64,000 bases of DNA from Viscum album (GCA_963277665.1 OY728121.1:1649306062-1649370061); one strand, 5' to 3'. Numbered from the stretch's first letter, positions 36,541-49,886 are shown. Notes: a model not told the origin generated them from the sequence alone. A program made the numbers and translations.

Positions 36541-39110
36541 GTTATTATATGATCGTGCCTGGATAAATCAACATAGGAATCCAAACGGTTCTACTTTAAT
36601 TCCTATATATATTGAAAATATTCTAGATTTCTTATAATTTTCATTATCAAAACCAATTTTGTTTTCAAAAGGGACAATTAAGTATACTTGTAAAAAATGT
36701 GCTATGAGGATGTTTGACACATTTGAAAATGTTGGAGGTCATTTATTTCATTTTGGATTTCAACCAGATTATTTTTTTGGTATCTACATGATTAAAGTAG
36801 TTCTAGAGAAGATACTAATAACTTGTTCCCTAATCCAACATAGTTTGAAAATTTATTACATGATGTGGTAGGTCCGTCTTTTCAGAAAACTAAAACTCAG
36901 GAAGATATTGATTTAACTCCTGAGTTGAAACCATCTCATTTATATGATTTGTTGTGGTCCAATAAGGATGCCTTATATATTGGTTGAAAGATTAGAATGT
37001 TTTAAGTAGTTTATAAATTTATGGATATTAAATTAGATAGTGGAATGTCAAATAGTTCTCTTCATTATATATTATATTTGTTAAAAACACTACTATCTAA
37101 AGGAAATGTGTTGCCTATAAATTTCTTTGATAGAAAGAGGCATGTTTGTAATCTGATTCCTGGTTATGAGAATATTCATGCATATTCAAATGAATGCATC
37201 TTATATTATAGTGAAAATGATTTGTTGGATAGATCTCCTACATGTGGACAATCAATCTACAATGAAGCTCAACTAGGGAAGTCTGAATTTATTTCTATAA
37301 AAAATAGATATATTTCCTACTCACACCCAGATTGCGGCATTTATTTAGGTCTTAGGACACACCAATATTGATGTCATGGCACCAAAAAAATATTTCAACT
37401 GGTAAAAGCATAAATCATCCATCTGATCATGATTTTTCGAAACATTTTGACCCAGTTCATCCATATTTTTCTTTAATATACTAAAACATGCGATTGTGTC
37501 TTTTTACTGATGGTTTCTGTCCATTTGGTTCTTTCAGTTGTCATTATTAATTATAAACTATATTTATAACTCCATACAATTTACCTCTATGGATGTTGAT
37601 AAAGGATCCATATATCTTTTTTTTACTTTATTAATTCTAGGTCTTCCGGAAAAGAATATTGATGTTTATTTGAAATTATTGATTGATGAGTTAAATTCAC
37701 TATGGAGTAATGATGTCAGTACATATAATGTAGCTGCGAAAAAAAAACTTCATACTAAAAGATGCATTGATATGGACAATTAGTGAATTCACAAAATATG
37801 GAATGTTATCCATATGGAGTACAAATGGTCCAAAATCATGTCCGTACTATATGAGAGATAGAAAAGCGTTTATTCTTATCAATTAAAAAAACCTTGTTTT
37901 TCCAAGTGTCATCGCAGATTCCTTCCAACCGATCATCCTTTTCAAAGAAAAAAAATATCGTTTAAGAAAAGGAACAGTTGAAAAAGAAGGGCCTCCAACA
38001 ATGATCTCAGGAATAGTATTAAAATAAATTATCTCTTTATTAACTCCCATTACATTTAGACTAATAATAAACCAACATAAAATTGATGGTTTTGGAAAAG
38101 ATCACAATTGGATAAAACGGAGAATTTTTTTGGATTTTATATATTGGTCTAATGTTTTATTCTGTTACATGTTTGATATGTTGCATATTGAGGGGAGTTG
38201 GTTTCATAATTTATTTCATATAGTTTTGGATACACTAGGTAAGACCAAAAATTATGTAAAGGCATGATTAGATCTTGCCCAAATTTAAAAGTGATCAAAA
38301 CTTGAACTATTTGAAAATGTCAGATCACAGATTTTAATGAATCTAAAAAAAGCTTATACAATGTCCAAAGAGAGTTTCTTTTTATCTTTTAAGTGGATTA
38401 TATATTTGAGACTTGTAGATGGTTATGATTCGAATTTGGGTAGATGTTTTAGAAATGGTCATATTACTAGATTGAAAATCCATGACTATCATGCTTTAAT
38501 GGAAATAATTATACTAATTGGATTAAGAGGTTTATTAAATAATTTTATTTGGGATGCACTAACAAGAATTTCATATTGTTTTTGGAAATATTTGTGTGTC
38601 GAAAACAAAATACAAAGCAGTAAGAAAACATCAAGAAGATGTCATTTTAATATTATGTAAACATTAAAAAATCTTCCTGCCAGCTTTTTTTACTCAAGGG
38701 AACATTTTATATTACATTTTACAGTGAAACAAAATTTGAAGGTCCTGTACAGTTTTTTTTGGATATACCCATTAGAGATATCCATGTAGAAATTGAATAA
38801 CAAGTACATAAAAAAGAATCATATGGAGTCTCAATTGAAGAAGCTTATTTTCAAGAAAAATATCATTTTTCTTCTCTCATTACTTTTAATTTGAATATCC
38901 CTTAAAACACTACCACATGAGACGTAACAAGGAAAATGTTAATGATGACATGAGACACCATTTATAAGTTTTCAATCATCATAAACTTGGCTTTGGCAGA
39001 GTTCATGAATGATATCTTTCAGATGATGAACATCACCGAGCTCATATATATATTTTGTTCAACTGTGAAAAAATGACACCAATTGTACTGTCAGTACTCC
39101 TATCACTTAT
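36541..39110 (+). pseudogene. CACTA TNPD/Tnp2 transposase relic
   Basis: Pieces follow the order of plant TNPD transposases. At about 36550-36850 is the N-terminal transposon-associated domain (IKYTCKKCAMRMFDTFENVG, then HLFHFGFQPDYF). At 37021-37371 is the start of Tnp2 (IKLDSGMSNSSLHYILYLLK, then GYENIHAYSNECILYYSEND). At about 37440-37900 come KHFDPVHPYF, DGFCPFGS and WTISEFTKYGMLSIWSTNGP. At about 38060-38660 come MLHIEGS, then DGYDSNLGRCFRNGHITRLK and IRGLLNNFIWDALTRISYCF. Scraps to about 39110 correspond to the region that follows. Stops and frame changes break every part. Tnp2 is the catalytic transposase that cuts the CACTA ends. Confidence 0.85.
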
Positions 39111-39890
39111 TCTATAATTTTTGTAACATTACATTAATCTTATTTTATTTATAGGTTATATGATAATCATATCAAGAAATAGTTTCCAAAAATTTTAGTA
39201 GCTCATTATGAAGTACGTCATAAAAAAAAACTACTGGTTTCAAAACATGGTAGCATAAATTATTTTAAATTTTATATAAAAAATCAATATAATACTTGTT
39301 ATAGTGATAATTATTTTTCAAATTTTCTGGTATTTCAACATGCTGATAAAATTGAGAATCAATTGTGTGTATTGAGTATCCCACCATCCAAAATGGTTAA
39401 ATATTATTATGAATATGTGGTGAATTGTTTTCTATTTCATACATGTGCATATGGGGAATCGAAAAAAAATTAATAGTGGTTTTTTCTTAAGATTATTTCA
39501 TCACAGAGAAACTAAATTTGACATTTACGGAATGATGGAATAAATCATTGAACTGTGTTATATAGTACAACATTAAATAACGATGTTTAAATGTCAGTGG
39601 TTGGATACTGAGAGAGGATTGTGTGTTCATCTGATCCACAAAATCGTTGATATTAAATATAAAATTATTCTTCGATAATATGAACTATTTTTATTGGCTT
39701 ATTAGGAATATGAAATTTATTATGAAAATTACTATGCAACTTCAAGAGATTTGGGAGATTGTTCGAGCGTAATAAAAATTAAATCATGAGAGAATAAGTT
39801 TACTGGATGTGAATTTGGTTCTGCTAAAGTGAAAGGAATTGAAGATTTTCAAGAGACTTCTCTAAATCCATCCTCTTCATGAATATACAT
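39111..39890 (+). other. Spacer between the two CACTA relics
   Basis: AT-rich DNA with only weak plus-strand coding scraps, probably the end of the transposase and an intergenic gap. No separate gene is supported. Confidence 0.4.
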
Positions 39891-41717
39891 GAATATCACT
39901 GATGATACCCCACAATTATGGGTCGATGGTGATGATGATGTTAATGATGTTACAACTGAATTTGAAATGAGAAGAGATGATGAAACTAAAACTAATATGG
40001 AAATTAATGATGCTGGGAAGGAATATTAAGACATTGAAATTGACCGATATGAATATGAGGATGAAGATAAAAATTGGAATAGTTAAATGCTGGATGTAAT
40101 CATATATAATATATATCTAAATATAATAGTTGTTTTCACCTATTTAATAACAATAATCATTATATGTTTTATATGTAAGAGGATCTATATCATTTGTTAC
40201 AGGAGGTTGATATACCTTTGAATGATCAGGATATAGGATCATCTGTCCCTCAGACTACTAGTGGTTTAGGGATCACTCAGAGGGGGCATGGTCTTGCCAA
40301 ATTAATGATTTCGGACCATATCCTTGACCGACATCCATGTTTTGAGTTCGATCCATGCTGGTAGAGGTATGTTTACCTGTGTATTTTAGTTAATTTTCAT
40401 TAACTTACTTATATTCTAATTGTTTGATTAATTGTTATTTTTTACAGCTTTACACATATAGATGATGGAAAATGGAGCACTATATTGTGAAATTATTTTT
40501 CTGAGACATGGGATTCATGGGATCAGATTCCTATTGATCTCTAACACCGCATGTTCGAGCATTGGCTGGTACTTAAATAAATAATATTTATTTTTAAATT
40601 AATATAATTAATAACATCATATTATAAATTATTTTTAGGGTTTATGACATCCCATTGATTAAATCACATGTGAGGATATCTGGAAGACAAGGAAGGGAGC
40701 AATACATCCGTGTTTCACAATGTTTTTTCACAATTTGTAATGGAACACAATGGAGAAAGAATGATTGAAAGAGTTTGATGAGACATGTTGTGTCCACCGA
40801 CATGATAATATTTCATCTTAGTTTTGTGATGGATTATGTTCACACTGGTTGAGTAGCCTGTTTCAGATTATATCATAAGTAGGCCGAAAAAATTATGGGA
40901 GACATGGTGTGAATCATCAAGATATTAGTCAAACATTCAGTACGTATAGAGAGCATATGGTAAGTATATATTTTTTAAATATTGTATATAACTTTAAATG
41001 TAAACGGTTTATTTTATATTCATATAGGTACTCACACAACCATATATTACAGAGAACGATGTTTATAGGAGGATGTACAATAATCCAACCACTATAGAGT
41101 TTAGAGGTGCTCGCCAGTGTCAGATTATGGTCAGTATAATTTTTTGAGCTTTTAATTTAACTAAAAATAATATTTTAACTATTTTAATTTTAAATTGCTA
41201 TAGAACGAGTCATATAAGGGCATGATATCTCAGACACATATTGAGAGATAGGTCGGGACTGATGGACATACCAGTGCCCCCTGATTTGATGAGGGAGCAT
41301 GGATGCAGGTGACCAAGTATGCGTTTGAGAAGTCCAAGTTGTTCGTATCGACTCCCGATTGACCCCTAGGAGTTTTTATGGCACCACTGCGATGTTAGCG
41401 TCCAGGTCGAGGGAAGATTGCGGGGAGTCATCATCATATGTTGCACAATATTAGGAGAATCTACAATCTTAGAGTGAGCTTATAGAGACTATACATAGGG
41501 AGTAGGAGAAGATATGTCAGTGGCAGCAGTAGCAGAAGGAAGAGTTCCTACGACATAAGCAGTAGCAACAGAAGATGCAGGATGAGATTTATTGATCGTG
41601 GTATCAGTAGTAATAGGAGAACATAGAGTACATGCGACATCTAACTATTAGTTTTGGTATTGAGTTCCCTCCACTGTCTCCTCCAGCTCCTCCTAATGAC
41701 CCTCCCCCTCAGTAATG
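39891..41717 (+). pseudogene. Second CACTA ORF relic (Transposase_24-like accessory protein)
   Basis: An acidic run at about 39910-40085 (for example EYEDEDKNWNS) is followed by QTTSGLGITQRGHGLAKLMI near 40245. Then come TWDSWDQIP near 40510 and a split segment with NESYKGMISQTHIE at about 41205-41250. Next is HTSAP, then DEGAWMQVTKYAFEKSKLFV. The last part, about 41500-41650, is CAG/GCAG-rich and reads Gln-rich in one frame, as in the tail of plant CACTA accessory proteins. Gaps between pieces contain AT-rich, intron-like DNA with GT...AG-compatible edges. Several stops make it non-functional. Assignment rests on motif memory. Confidence 0.55.
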
Positions 41718-42124
41718 TATATTTATTTTATAATGAAACATTTGAATGTTTTTTTGTAATATTAACAATTTAATGTTTTAAATAGTTCATTTTTTATTTT
41801 GTTGTGAATATTATTGTTTTTCTAATTTATATAATTTTTTATTATATTTAATATTTTGTTAATTAATATATTTTTATATTTTTTCGAATACCTGGGTTTT
41901 TATTATATTAATAATGTTAATATTATAATTTTATTAATATTAATACTAATAATATTATAAAATTATTTAAATATTTTATAATTAATTTTATTTTACTTCT
42001 ATTATTATTATTTCATTTATATTTATATTTATATTATTATAATAATATTATTTTATAAATAATTTTATTATACTAATATTAATATTATTATTTATTTTAT
42101 ATTAATATTATATATTTTTTCCAT
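41718..42124. other. Low-complexity AT-rich spacer
   Basis: Nearly pure A/T with repeated ATTAATATTAATA-like words. No gene is possible; it separates the accessory relic from the right subterminal repeats. Confidence 0.7.
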
Positions 42125-42442
42125 TATTTGCGACGGGCTCATCCCAAATATTAATTGCGATGATTCGTCACAAAAAGTTTATTAAAAATATAAGGAAATG
42201 TATTAACGATGGGTAGCCAGTCCATCGCAATTGGTTTTATAAAAAATTTTCTGAACTTTATTGAGAAGATACTACTACCCGTCACAAATATTTACTTTTT
42301 GCGATGAACGATCGCAAAATGTAATATTTGTGAGAACCTTTTATGAAATGGTCCATTTGCGACTAGACCCCACCACAAAAGATCATTTGAGATAGGAACC
42401 CATCGCAAATGCACCATCACAAATAGCCCTTTTCCAGTAGTG
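42125..42442 (+). repeat. Right TIR and subterminal repeats of the CACTA element
   Basis: Motifs such as TTTGCGACGGGC, CGTCACAAAAAG and CCATCGCAAAT crowd this end. The terminal block TCACAAATAGCCCTTTTCC (42419 on) leads to AGTAGTG at 42442 and mirrors the left end. Confidence 0.85.
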
Positions 42443-42528
42443 TATTAACCATGCTAATGTAGTCAGTGGATTTCTTATGCTGATAAAGGGCAATTATTAC
42501 ATTGTTAATGGAGTGTTTTTTAGTAGTG
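42443..42528 (+). repeat. Right end of an outer CACTA-like element
   Basis: After the inner CACTA ends, the flank carries GCTGATAAAGGGC, a word shared with the left flank at 33430-33724, and stops in TTTTTTAGTAGTG. Its reverse complement, CACTACTAAAAAACACTCC, is a plausible CACTA terminus. The element would be non-autonomous and split by the inner CACTA. Confidence 0.4.
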
Positions 42529-42658
42529 TATGTTTTTATGGTTGCTATCTCTTTATTAATTATATCATGAAGCACACATATCTTTTAGATACACTTAGAT
42601 ATTTTCATTAGTATGTATTAATTACAACCATGATGATACAAATTATTTGGGGGGGGGG
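42529..42658. other. Remnant ending in a G-run
   Basis: A short AT-rich stretch ends in ten Gs (42649-42658). Its best reading is the last internal bases and first half of the PPT of the LTR element whose LTR begins at 45429, split by the solo LTR. Confidence 0.45.
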
Positions 42659-45416
42659 TGTAATGACCCAAAGTTTTTTAGTGGAAATTAACTTCTTATA
42701 AATATATTATAAAATCACATGAAAACATAACATAATGAACTACTAAGTGATAAGTGGTCATTAAACATAAGTTTGTCACTTCTGTGTTTGGAATTTCGAA
42801 AATATGACATACACGGTTGTGTTCAAGATGATTTTTGGTGTCTAATAAAATCAACATAATTTTTGGCGAATAGTAACATAAATTATGAATAGTAACCTTC
42901 CTTTATGAATAGCAATATGACCCGTATGAATAGTATATTTCCCAAAATAATAGTAACCTCACCCATTAATAATTAAATAAAATTTAGGCATCTTATAAGC
43001 AATGGTATTTTTGTAACCCATAAATAATTAATAATAATTAATTATTTTATTTAAAAGAAAATTTATTTTCTTAAAAAGTGATCATAAATTAACAGATCTA
43101 TTTATTCTGGATTTATGATAATTTTATAATACCTTAAGTAATTTTTGGAAGCATTATAAAATCAGTTTTAATTTTAAAAACTGTTTTTTCAAGTAAACAA
43201 TGATTCTAATTAAATATTAAATTAACAATATTTAGAAATATATTTTTGAAAAATGGAAATAATTTTGGGATTCTACACATCTAAAAAAGGTTGGGGTGAA
43301 TTTTTGGTATTTTTCTGAAATAATTGATTTTTTTATGAATATTTAAATACCATAATTTACAAAATAAGCTAAATAAGATAATTATAGAGTCATGTATGAT
43401 GTTATACTGATGTAATCCCACTAGGTTCGGGGCCACATTATAAAATTACTATTCATGGTAATGTAAGACTCACTATTCATTTTCTTGTGGGGAAATAGTT
43501 AATTAATGAGTTTTATATTGAGAAATCCACTCTCCCCTCCACTATAAATACCACCCTTCACACCCTTACTTCCTCACACCTCTCAAGCTTCAAGACTTGT
43601 CTATACTCCTCCCAATCCTCTTCCCTATACCCTAACCCAAGTCCAAGATCTTCTGGTCTCATCAAAACACCAAGCCCAGGCCCCTTAAGGAGGATCTCAA
43701 GTGGAGGATTCAAGAGGTAATTTCTCTCCCTCTTCTCATTTAATTCCCATTCAATTTCAAGTTCTTTTATTATCCTCTCCCCATTTATCTTTGTAAAAAT
43801 TGTATGGTAACTCTATTATAATACATATTTTGTAATTTTATGATACTATTGGGATATTATACCATACAACCCCCATTTTCTATTCCTTTTATTTTATAAA
43901 AGAATACATTGTTCGTGAGGTGTTAATCTATCACCTTTAAGAACGACATGTTTTTTTAATTTCTTGCTTCAGATCTGGTCATGAAACCATTTTTATGGTT
44001 TAACCAAAATATTTTATATATATTAAGTCCTATTTAAAGTTCTAGAACTAACTTATGTACATATTACTAAATGATTAATCAAAACAAGTTCTTTGTGGTC
44101 GAAAAACCGCCCAAATTAACTCAAACAATCATCATTTAATTCTTATCTAATGATTAATCTACATGGTATACAATGTAATTAATTATAATATCATTTTAAC
44201 TTATGTAATATCATTAATAAAATTTAATATATTTTCTGGATGTTTATCCATGTTCTACATGAACTTCAATTCATGAATACATGTGAAACACTCAAGAAAA
44301 CCATAAAAACAAACATTCCCGAACAATGTTTTTAAACTCTATAACTTATCAAAAGGCCCATAAAATAACATAATGAAACCAAAATGACCCATAATAATGT
44401 ATAAAAGGTTCTTTAATTTAAAATTAAGGAATATAATTCCATTATAAAGGACATTAAAGAGAAGGAAGCGTTCAGATATATGGTAAAGGGAAATTCTCGA
44501 ACCCAACTTTCATCCTTTGGGTTCTCCTTCTTTCACACTTTTTTGATATGTTTACTCCATAAAAATATTTTGTTAATAATTTTATTTTCTTTGTTTGGGA
44601 TATACATGTTTTTCACTAGTATTTATGTCCAACCAAATGTTTTCCAAAAGAACTCATCTTTTAAGAACACACCTTTACTTCTCATTCAAGATTGACGTTT
44701 CTTGTAACGTGTATGTTATTCACTCTTTCTTTTGTGAACCCAATGTTTATGAATGTGTTATTATGAGATAAAACCCCTTTATTTTCATGGGTTATTTATG
44801 TTTATTTTTTTAATATGTTCATTATTCCATGAATGATAAATAATAATGTTATGATGTGACGGGTGCGCCTGGAATTATATATCTCAATATGAATTTTTCA
44901 ATGTGATGGGTGCACCCGGAATTATATAGTGCTCAAATGCATTGGTTAAAGTGATTAATCTCATGAGTATGTGTGAAATGATGTGTAAAAAATATTATAT
45001 CTTTGTTCACAAGTATGTGTGGTATTAAACAACTAATACATGATGTTTCATTTTTTATGCATTGCCACATTTCAAGTCTATTATTAATGATTCCCTCTTG
45101 TTCATGATTTTTTTCCTATGTTATGATTATGCTCACACCATGCTATATTGTTCTTATCTATCCTTTTACTGGGCTTTATCTCACCCGTTTTGATGTATAT
45201 CCTCAGGTGGATACATGTAATAAGGATAGGTCAAGTTCCAGTAAGAAGAAAGGGAAGAAGAAATTGAATAAATGATTATTCTTGATGTTGTAATTGTTAT
45301 GTATGGTCCTAGTTTTCGCAAGACACTAAACCTTTGGACCCTGTATGTGAAATAATATTATGTTATTTATCTTTATAATGATGTATTGTAATGGAATAAA
45401 TGGATGAGTCACTATA
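42659..45416 (+). repeat. Solo LTR of a Tekay-like element
   Basis: It is 2758 bp, begins TGTAATGACCC and ends GAGTCACTATA. These ends resemble the Tekay LTR (TGTAACACCC...GGGTCATTATA) but the body differs. A TATA box (TATAAATA) is at 43543-43550 with CT-rich leader sequence after it. The shared motif (TACTGGG...CTCACCC) is at 45168-45186. A ~47-bp duplication with GGGTGCRCCYGGAATTATATA occurs around 44865-44935. No PBS, gag or pol follows. Runs of at least five Gs on both sides could be the target duplication. The ORF at 44480-44695 is not a gene. Confidence 0.78.
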
Positions 45417-46360
45417 GGGGGGAGGGAATGTAACACCCTAATATTTTACTATATAATTTTCCATTAAATAAACATTATGTTGTTAAAATTCTTCACATGA
45501 AACACCAAAATAAAACAATATGTGAAACTTTATATAAATATAACGATGTAAATGTAGAATTATTGGGTAAAAATAGAGAAAACTAAATAATGAATGATAT
45601 TTCAAAATAAAATAAAAGACATATTTAATATTAATCCATTGATAAAATCAATTTTTCTAAATGAAAAATAATTTCATTTATTTATAGACATTTTTTCTTG
45701 TAAAATTTTATTTTTATGAGCTTTATCTTAAGAAAATAAAAATATAGTATATAAGGTATATTATGTGTATAAATAATGTATATTTTGATATGAATAAATG
45801 ATTAAAACTAATTTTATTAATAATTGACTTAATATAAGAATAAGAATGGTTAGTACATTGAAATGTTATTTTCTTATAAAAACAAATTCCATTATATTTT
45901 ATGATTTTATTTAAAAGTTAAATTCTCAAATTTTATAATTTAATTTTGATAAAATAAATTAAATTTTAAGATTTATCATAAAAATATTATCTTAGGATAA
46001 TGTTTTTTAAATTTTCAAAAATTAATGATATTTAGTTGAATAGTAAAAATACAGTTTTTACCAAACTATATTATAAATATATGAAAGATACCAAAAATTT
46101 TATAAATAGATTAATTGTTAAAATTTTTGTTTAATGAGTAAAACTATAAATTTTTAAATACCATTCTTAATTTATAAAAAATATATTTAAATTTTTTTGG
46201 TAATTATGTAATAATTTCTAATATAAACAATTTTTAATATTTTCTTTTAATTTATTGATATTTTGGAAAAACTGGGTTTTGGATTTACTTTTAATCCACA
46301 TAAATATTATTTCGATAATAAAAAAAATTTATTTTATAAAATCAAAGACATTGATAATTT
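45417..46360 (+). repeat. PPT half and first ~930 bp of another Gypsy LTR
   Basis: GGGGGGAGGGAA (45417-45428) leads directly into TGTAACACCCTAATATTTT (45429), the layout of a PPT and a 3' LTR start. The words GAATAGTAAAAATACAG near 46040 recall the U3 of the Tekay LTR (GAATAGTAAAAATACGC). The LTR is cut by the Copia element at 46361, and I could not firmly identify its other half. Confidence 0.6.
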
Positions 46361-47685
46361 TTATTAAGTTTAAATTATTCTTTCATCCTTTCCTTTGAAA
46401 ATCACAATTTACTCTTTAAATGTTCTTATATTTATAATCATTATCTTTTTCAAAGTTATAGTTATAATGTTTTTGTAAGGAGATAATATGATTTACAAGA
46501 TTGAGAAATACAATATTATAATATATATATATATTCATTTAGAATATCTGAATGACATGTACCAAGTACATATGATGGATGTGTAGAAAGTATATCAGTC
46601 AAATCTATACAAAATATATCATATAGAGGGCTTATAAATTCATTTGGATTGAGTTATTATTGTCTATAAAATTGAGTTGCATAAAGTAAATTATAAAAAT
46701 TTCTATGTAATCCATCAGATTAAGTTCTAAAGAGTCCATCAATTAAGTATCCTCAAATAGAGACATACAAAATCTTTGATATTATGTTTTACTAAGCCCA
46801 ATGGATAGAGATATACAGAGTATAAAGGACGAAGAATTATTGTTTCCTCTAGATGAAACTATTCTAAGAATAAAAATGGTTCTATATCTAACAATTTTCA
46901 GATAGGGAGTTGTTATAAAGAAATCAACAAGAGAAGAAGATGTCTATTTGGTGTCATTGCAACTGATCCTGGGTAGTATTTAATCCAGTTGTTGGAATAT
47001 TGACTTTAAATTAGACCACATCCTCAGGTATAAAAATAATTTTCAAAATTTATTATCTAAATTTGCTGTTGAAGTTTTGAAATATATATTTTTTTCAGTA
47101 TGCTTCAATTTTAATCTTTATAGAGTTTTCTTAAAGCATAAAATTATGGTTATTTGGATATAAATTATTTAAGGTTTTTTCTCTATAATCATATTTTTTC
47201 CAATCATGTAATTGAGGGATATTAGGGATATAAAGAAAGAAGTTTTTCTGATAAGTTTGATCAATGGTTCCTTAGGATATGCAGACAAATAATTTTTCTG
47301 ATTAGGTACATCAAGGGATTATGAGGCTTGGAAGATATACCTTACATTTGGTTAGGTCTCGGATAGCTAAAGCTGGGTTCATAGACCTCCTGTTCACTCT
47401 GGGTTAATTTGAATATATTTATTAGGAATTGTTCTATAAGTTTTCATATGATATTTTTATAAGCCTATTTTAGTTTTGTTATGACTTTTTCTACAAATAT
47501 TTTATTTCCACTGTTCATTAGATCAGATTTTTATATTATATTATATAAACTTGTTTATAATTTGATGTTATAAAGTATACCAGAAAACTCATTATCCAAG
47601 AGAATTTATTAAATTAGGTGTTGGTAAAATTTTATATTCAGAGTTTTATAAACAAAAATTAACCCCCAATATTTTACTACATTGA
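46361..47685 (+). repeat. 5' LTR of the Copia element
   Basis: It pairs with 56619-57930 through blocks such as ACTCTTTAAATGTTC (compare CCTCTTTAAATGTTCC), CATTGCAACTGATCCTG (compare CATTGCAATTGATCCTG) and ACTACATTGAAT at the end. Divergence is large. The ORF at 47795-48016 lies just outside it and is not a gene. Confidence 0.75.
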
Positions 47686-49132
47686 ATACTCTTATGTTAT
47701 AATATTATTTATGATATAAGGTATTTATATATATATAATTTATACGAATTTTTTTTATAGTGAAGTGTATTTTTTATTTTTGATGGTATGTTTATCATTT
47801 GGGACCTAGGAAAATCTTAATCCTAGTAGACTGCCAAATTCTTATGTTGATGAATTTTAATATTGGTGATATCAAATGGAGAATTTTTTTTAAAAAAAAA
47901 CGTGTGGATAAATTGTTAGGATGATTACATATTTTAAAATTCATGATAAGGAATTTACCACTTTTCTTGAGAAGAAATGACAGAACATCAGTTGAACTAT
48001 AGATTTCAAAATACATCGTTATATTATTTCGAACGATATATTTACAGTCAAATATTTTCTTGTGATAAAATGAAAAATATTTGGATAAATCTTGAAGTTA
48101 CTCATTTTGGAACCTCAATGTTTTTGGAAACTATAAGACTTTTTTTTTCATTCATACTATAATGTTTTTGATTTCTTATCCGGTGAAACATTTACAAATA
48201 TGTATCAATGTTTCATGACTATTATGGGTTGTTTAAAATATCTTGTAGAGGAAGAGTTTAATGATGAAAATATAATTTAAATATTATTGATATCATTCCC
48301 AAGGAATGATAATTTATGATGGAAGTGATTGATCTTCTGAAACATATATAAAATATGAGTTTAGATGATATTATTGGAACTCAAATATTGTTTGAGAGTA
48401 TATTAAGAATAGATTATGATAAAAGAAATAAAAAAATTATGTTTTTTTTCTCCAACATCTACAAATACAAAATTGAATATCACATTTGAATCTGAATAAG
48501 AATGTCAACATTGACTTATAATGTAGTTATATAGAAGAAAGTGGGAATGAGCTTGATCAAATAGAAAATAGGTTTAATTCAATAGTGGGAAAGAAATATT
48601 TTTACTTATAAGTAAAATAAAATTTATAAAGATAGAATTTCAAATAAAGATACTTATGAGCTAGTTTTTTATGAACGTAAAAAACAAGAGCACATCAGAC
48701 TAGATTTTCCAAGGTTTAGGAGGAATGCAAAAGAATTTAAGATAAACTATAAGATAAATAGTAAGAAATTTTTTAATTCTATACCGACTTGGTGTTCTAG
48801 TGGTGGAGATACATCTTTATAAATTTTATCAAAAGAAATTAGTTATAATCATAATGTCTGGAAATTTTATGTTTGATTTACGAAGAAAAATTCATGATAT
48901 ATAAAAAATGTATCAATAGAATCTCTTACAAACATAACTGTAATTTTTAATTACCCTAACTCTGATGATTAATATAATTCAACTTATTTTGAAGAGAAAT
49001 AATTGTTACATTAGATGACGGGGATCATATTCCATGTTATGAATAATTGACTAGATATGTAACTTTTATTAATAAATAGAATTAAAAAGTAATGAAAAAC
49101 TATGATTGTGTAAAATTATGACATGATAAATC
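47686..49132 (+). pseudogene. gag: Decayed Copia gag region
   Basis: Plus-strand scraps cover the gag region. The clearest is YERKKQEHIRLDFPRFRRNA at about 48670-48730, which aligns with the CCHC knuckle and tail of SIRE Gag (CYECKK.GH....C) with the cysteines lost. Stops occur every few dozen codons. The ORF at 47977-48162 may be a scrap of the capsid region but has no diagnostic motif. Confidence 0.55.
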
Positions 49133-49886
49133 CAATACTATAATTTTTAAAAAATATTAGAAAAATAACCTATACCAACAATTTGGAACCATAGGTATGG
49201 ATCTCCAAATAGTTGGTATAGCCTATACTAACAGTTCGGTGGACCGTTGTCAAATTTGGAATTGGTATTGGTCTATAACATTAGTTTTGGGAAAATAGAT
49301 GGCATAGAAATATTCCAATGGTTTTATTAAACCATTTTGATAGGTCATATAAAAAATCTATACCAATGGTTTTACGAACCCGTTGGTATATGTAATTGAA
49401 AAAATAAAACCCTTCTTGGTTTTGATCCTATCACTTCCCATATATAATCCAACAAAATAACCAATAACCCAACATGAATTTTTAGAACATAATCTAATAT
49501 ATATATGTATATTCCTATGTCTTATAAATTATTCTTTATATAATATCTTTTGGCAAAAGATTCCATAAAAAATATAGGTACCTATACCGACAGTTCTCAA
49601 AATTGATGGTAAATGTTATTTTATTTTTTGAGCTATACCAGTTTTGGTGAAAATGTTGGTATAGGGTCTCTATAGTGGATGTATACCAAAGGTTGTGAAG
49701 AAACCATTGGTATAGGGTGGCTACAAGAGACCTATACCAATAATTTCTTCAAAACCATTGGTATAGGTCTCTCTAAGGTACCTATACCAATGGTTTTGTA
49801 CAAACCATTGGTATAGGTAGCCTATACCAACATTTTTTCAAAAACGTGATGTAAGTTACTTGGTTTAGGTCATATTTGTAGTAGTG
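49133..49886. mobile_element. Small non-autonomous CACTA-like element
   Basis: It is 754 bp and is almost entirely built from CCTATACCAATGGTTT-like words and their reverse complements (AACCATTGGTATAGG). The right end is ATATTTGTAGTAGTG, whose reverse complement CACTACTACAAAT pairs with CAATACTATAATT at the left end (10 of 13 bases). Dense inverted subterminal words are typical of CACTA elements. No ORF is present, and flanking triplets ATC and AAA do not form a clean target duplication. It interrupts the Copia element. Confidence 0.65.

Larger units (their letters stand above)
33725..42442 (+). mobile_element. CACTA (EnSpm) DNA transposon
   Basis: The element is 8.7 kb. The left end begins CACTAGGGAAAAAACGACC (33725) and the right end ends TTTTCCAGTAGTG (42442). 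Read inward they agree as CACTA...GGAAAA...ATTTGTGA. Both ends have many short subterminal motifs of the type TTTGCGACGGG and CCGTCGCAAAT, in both orientations (33740-34120 and 42125-42430). Inside are a TNPD/Tnp2 transposase relic and a second ORF relic. The three bases flanking the ends are TTT on the left and TAT on the right, so a 3-bp target duplication is at best imperfect. Confidence 0.88.

Noticed and set aside
44480..44695. Hydrophobic 71-residue ORF as a membrane protein
   Set aside because: It lies inside the solo LTR; AT-rich DNA often reads as Phe/Leu/Ile-rich.
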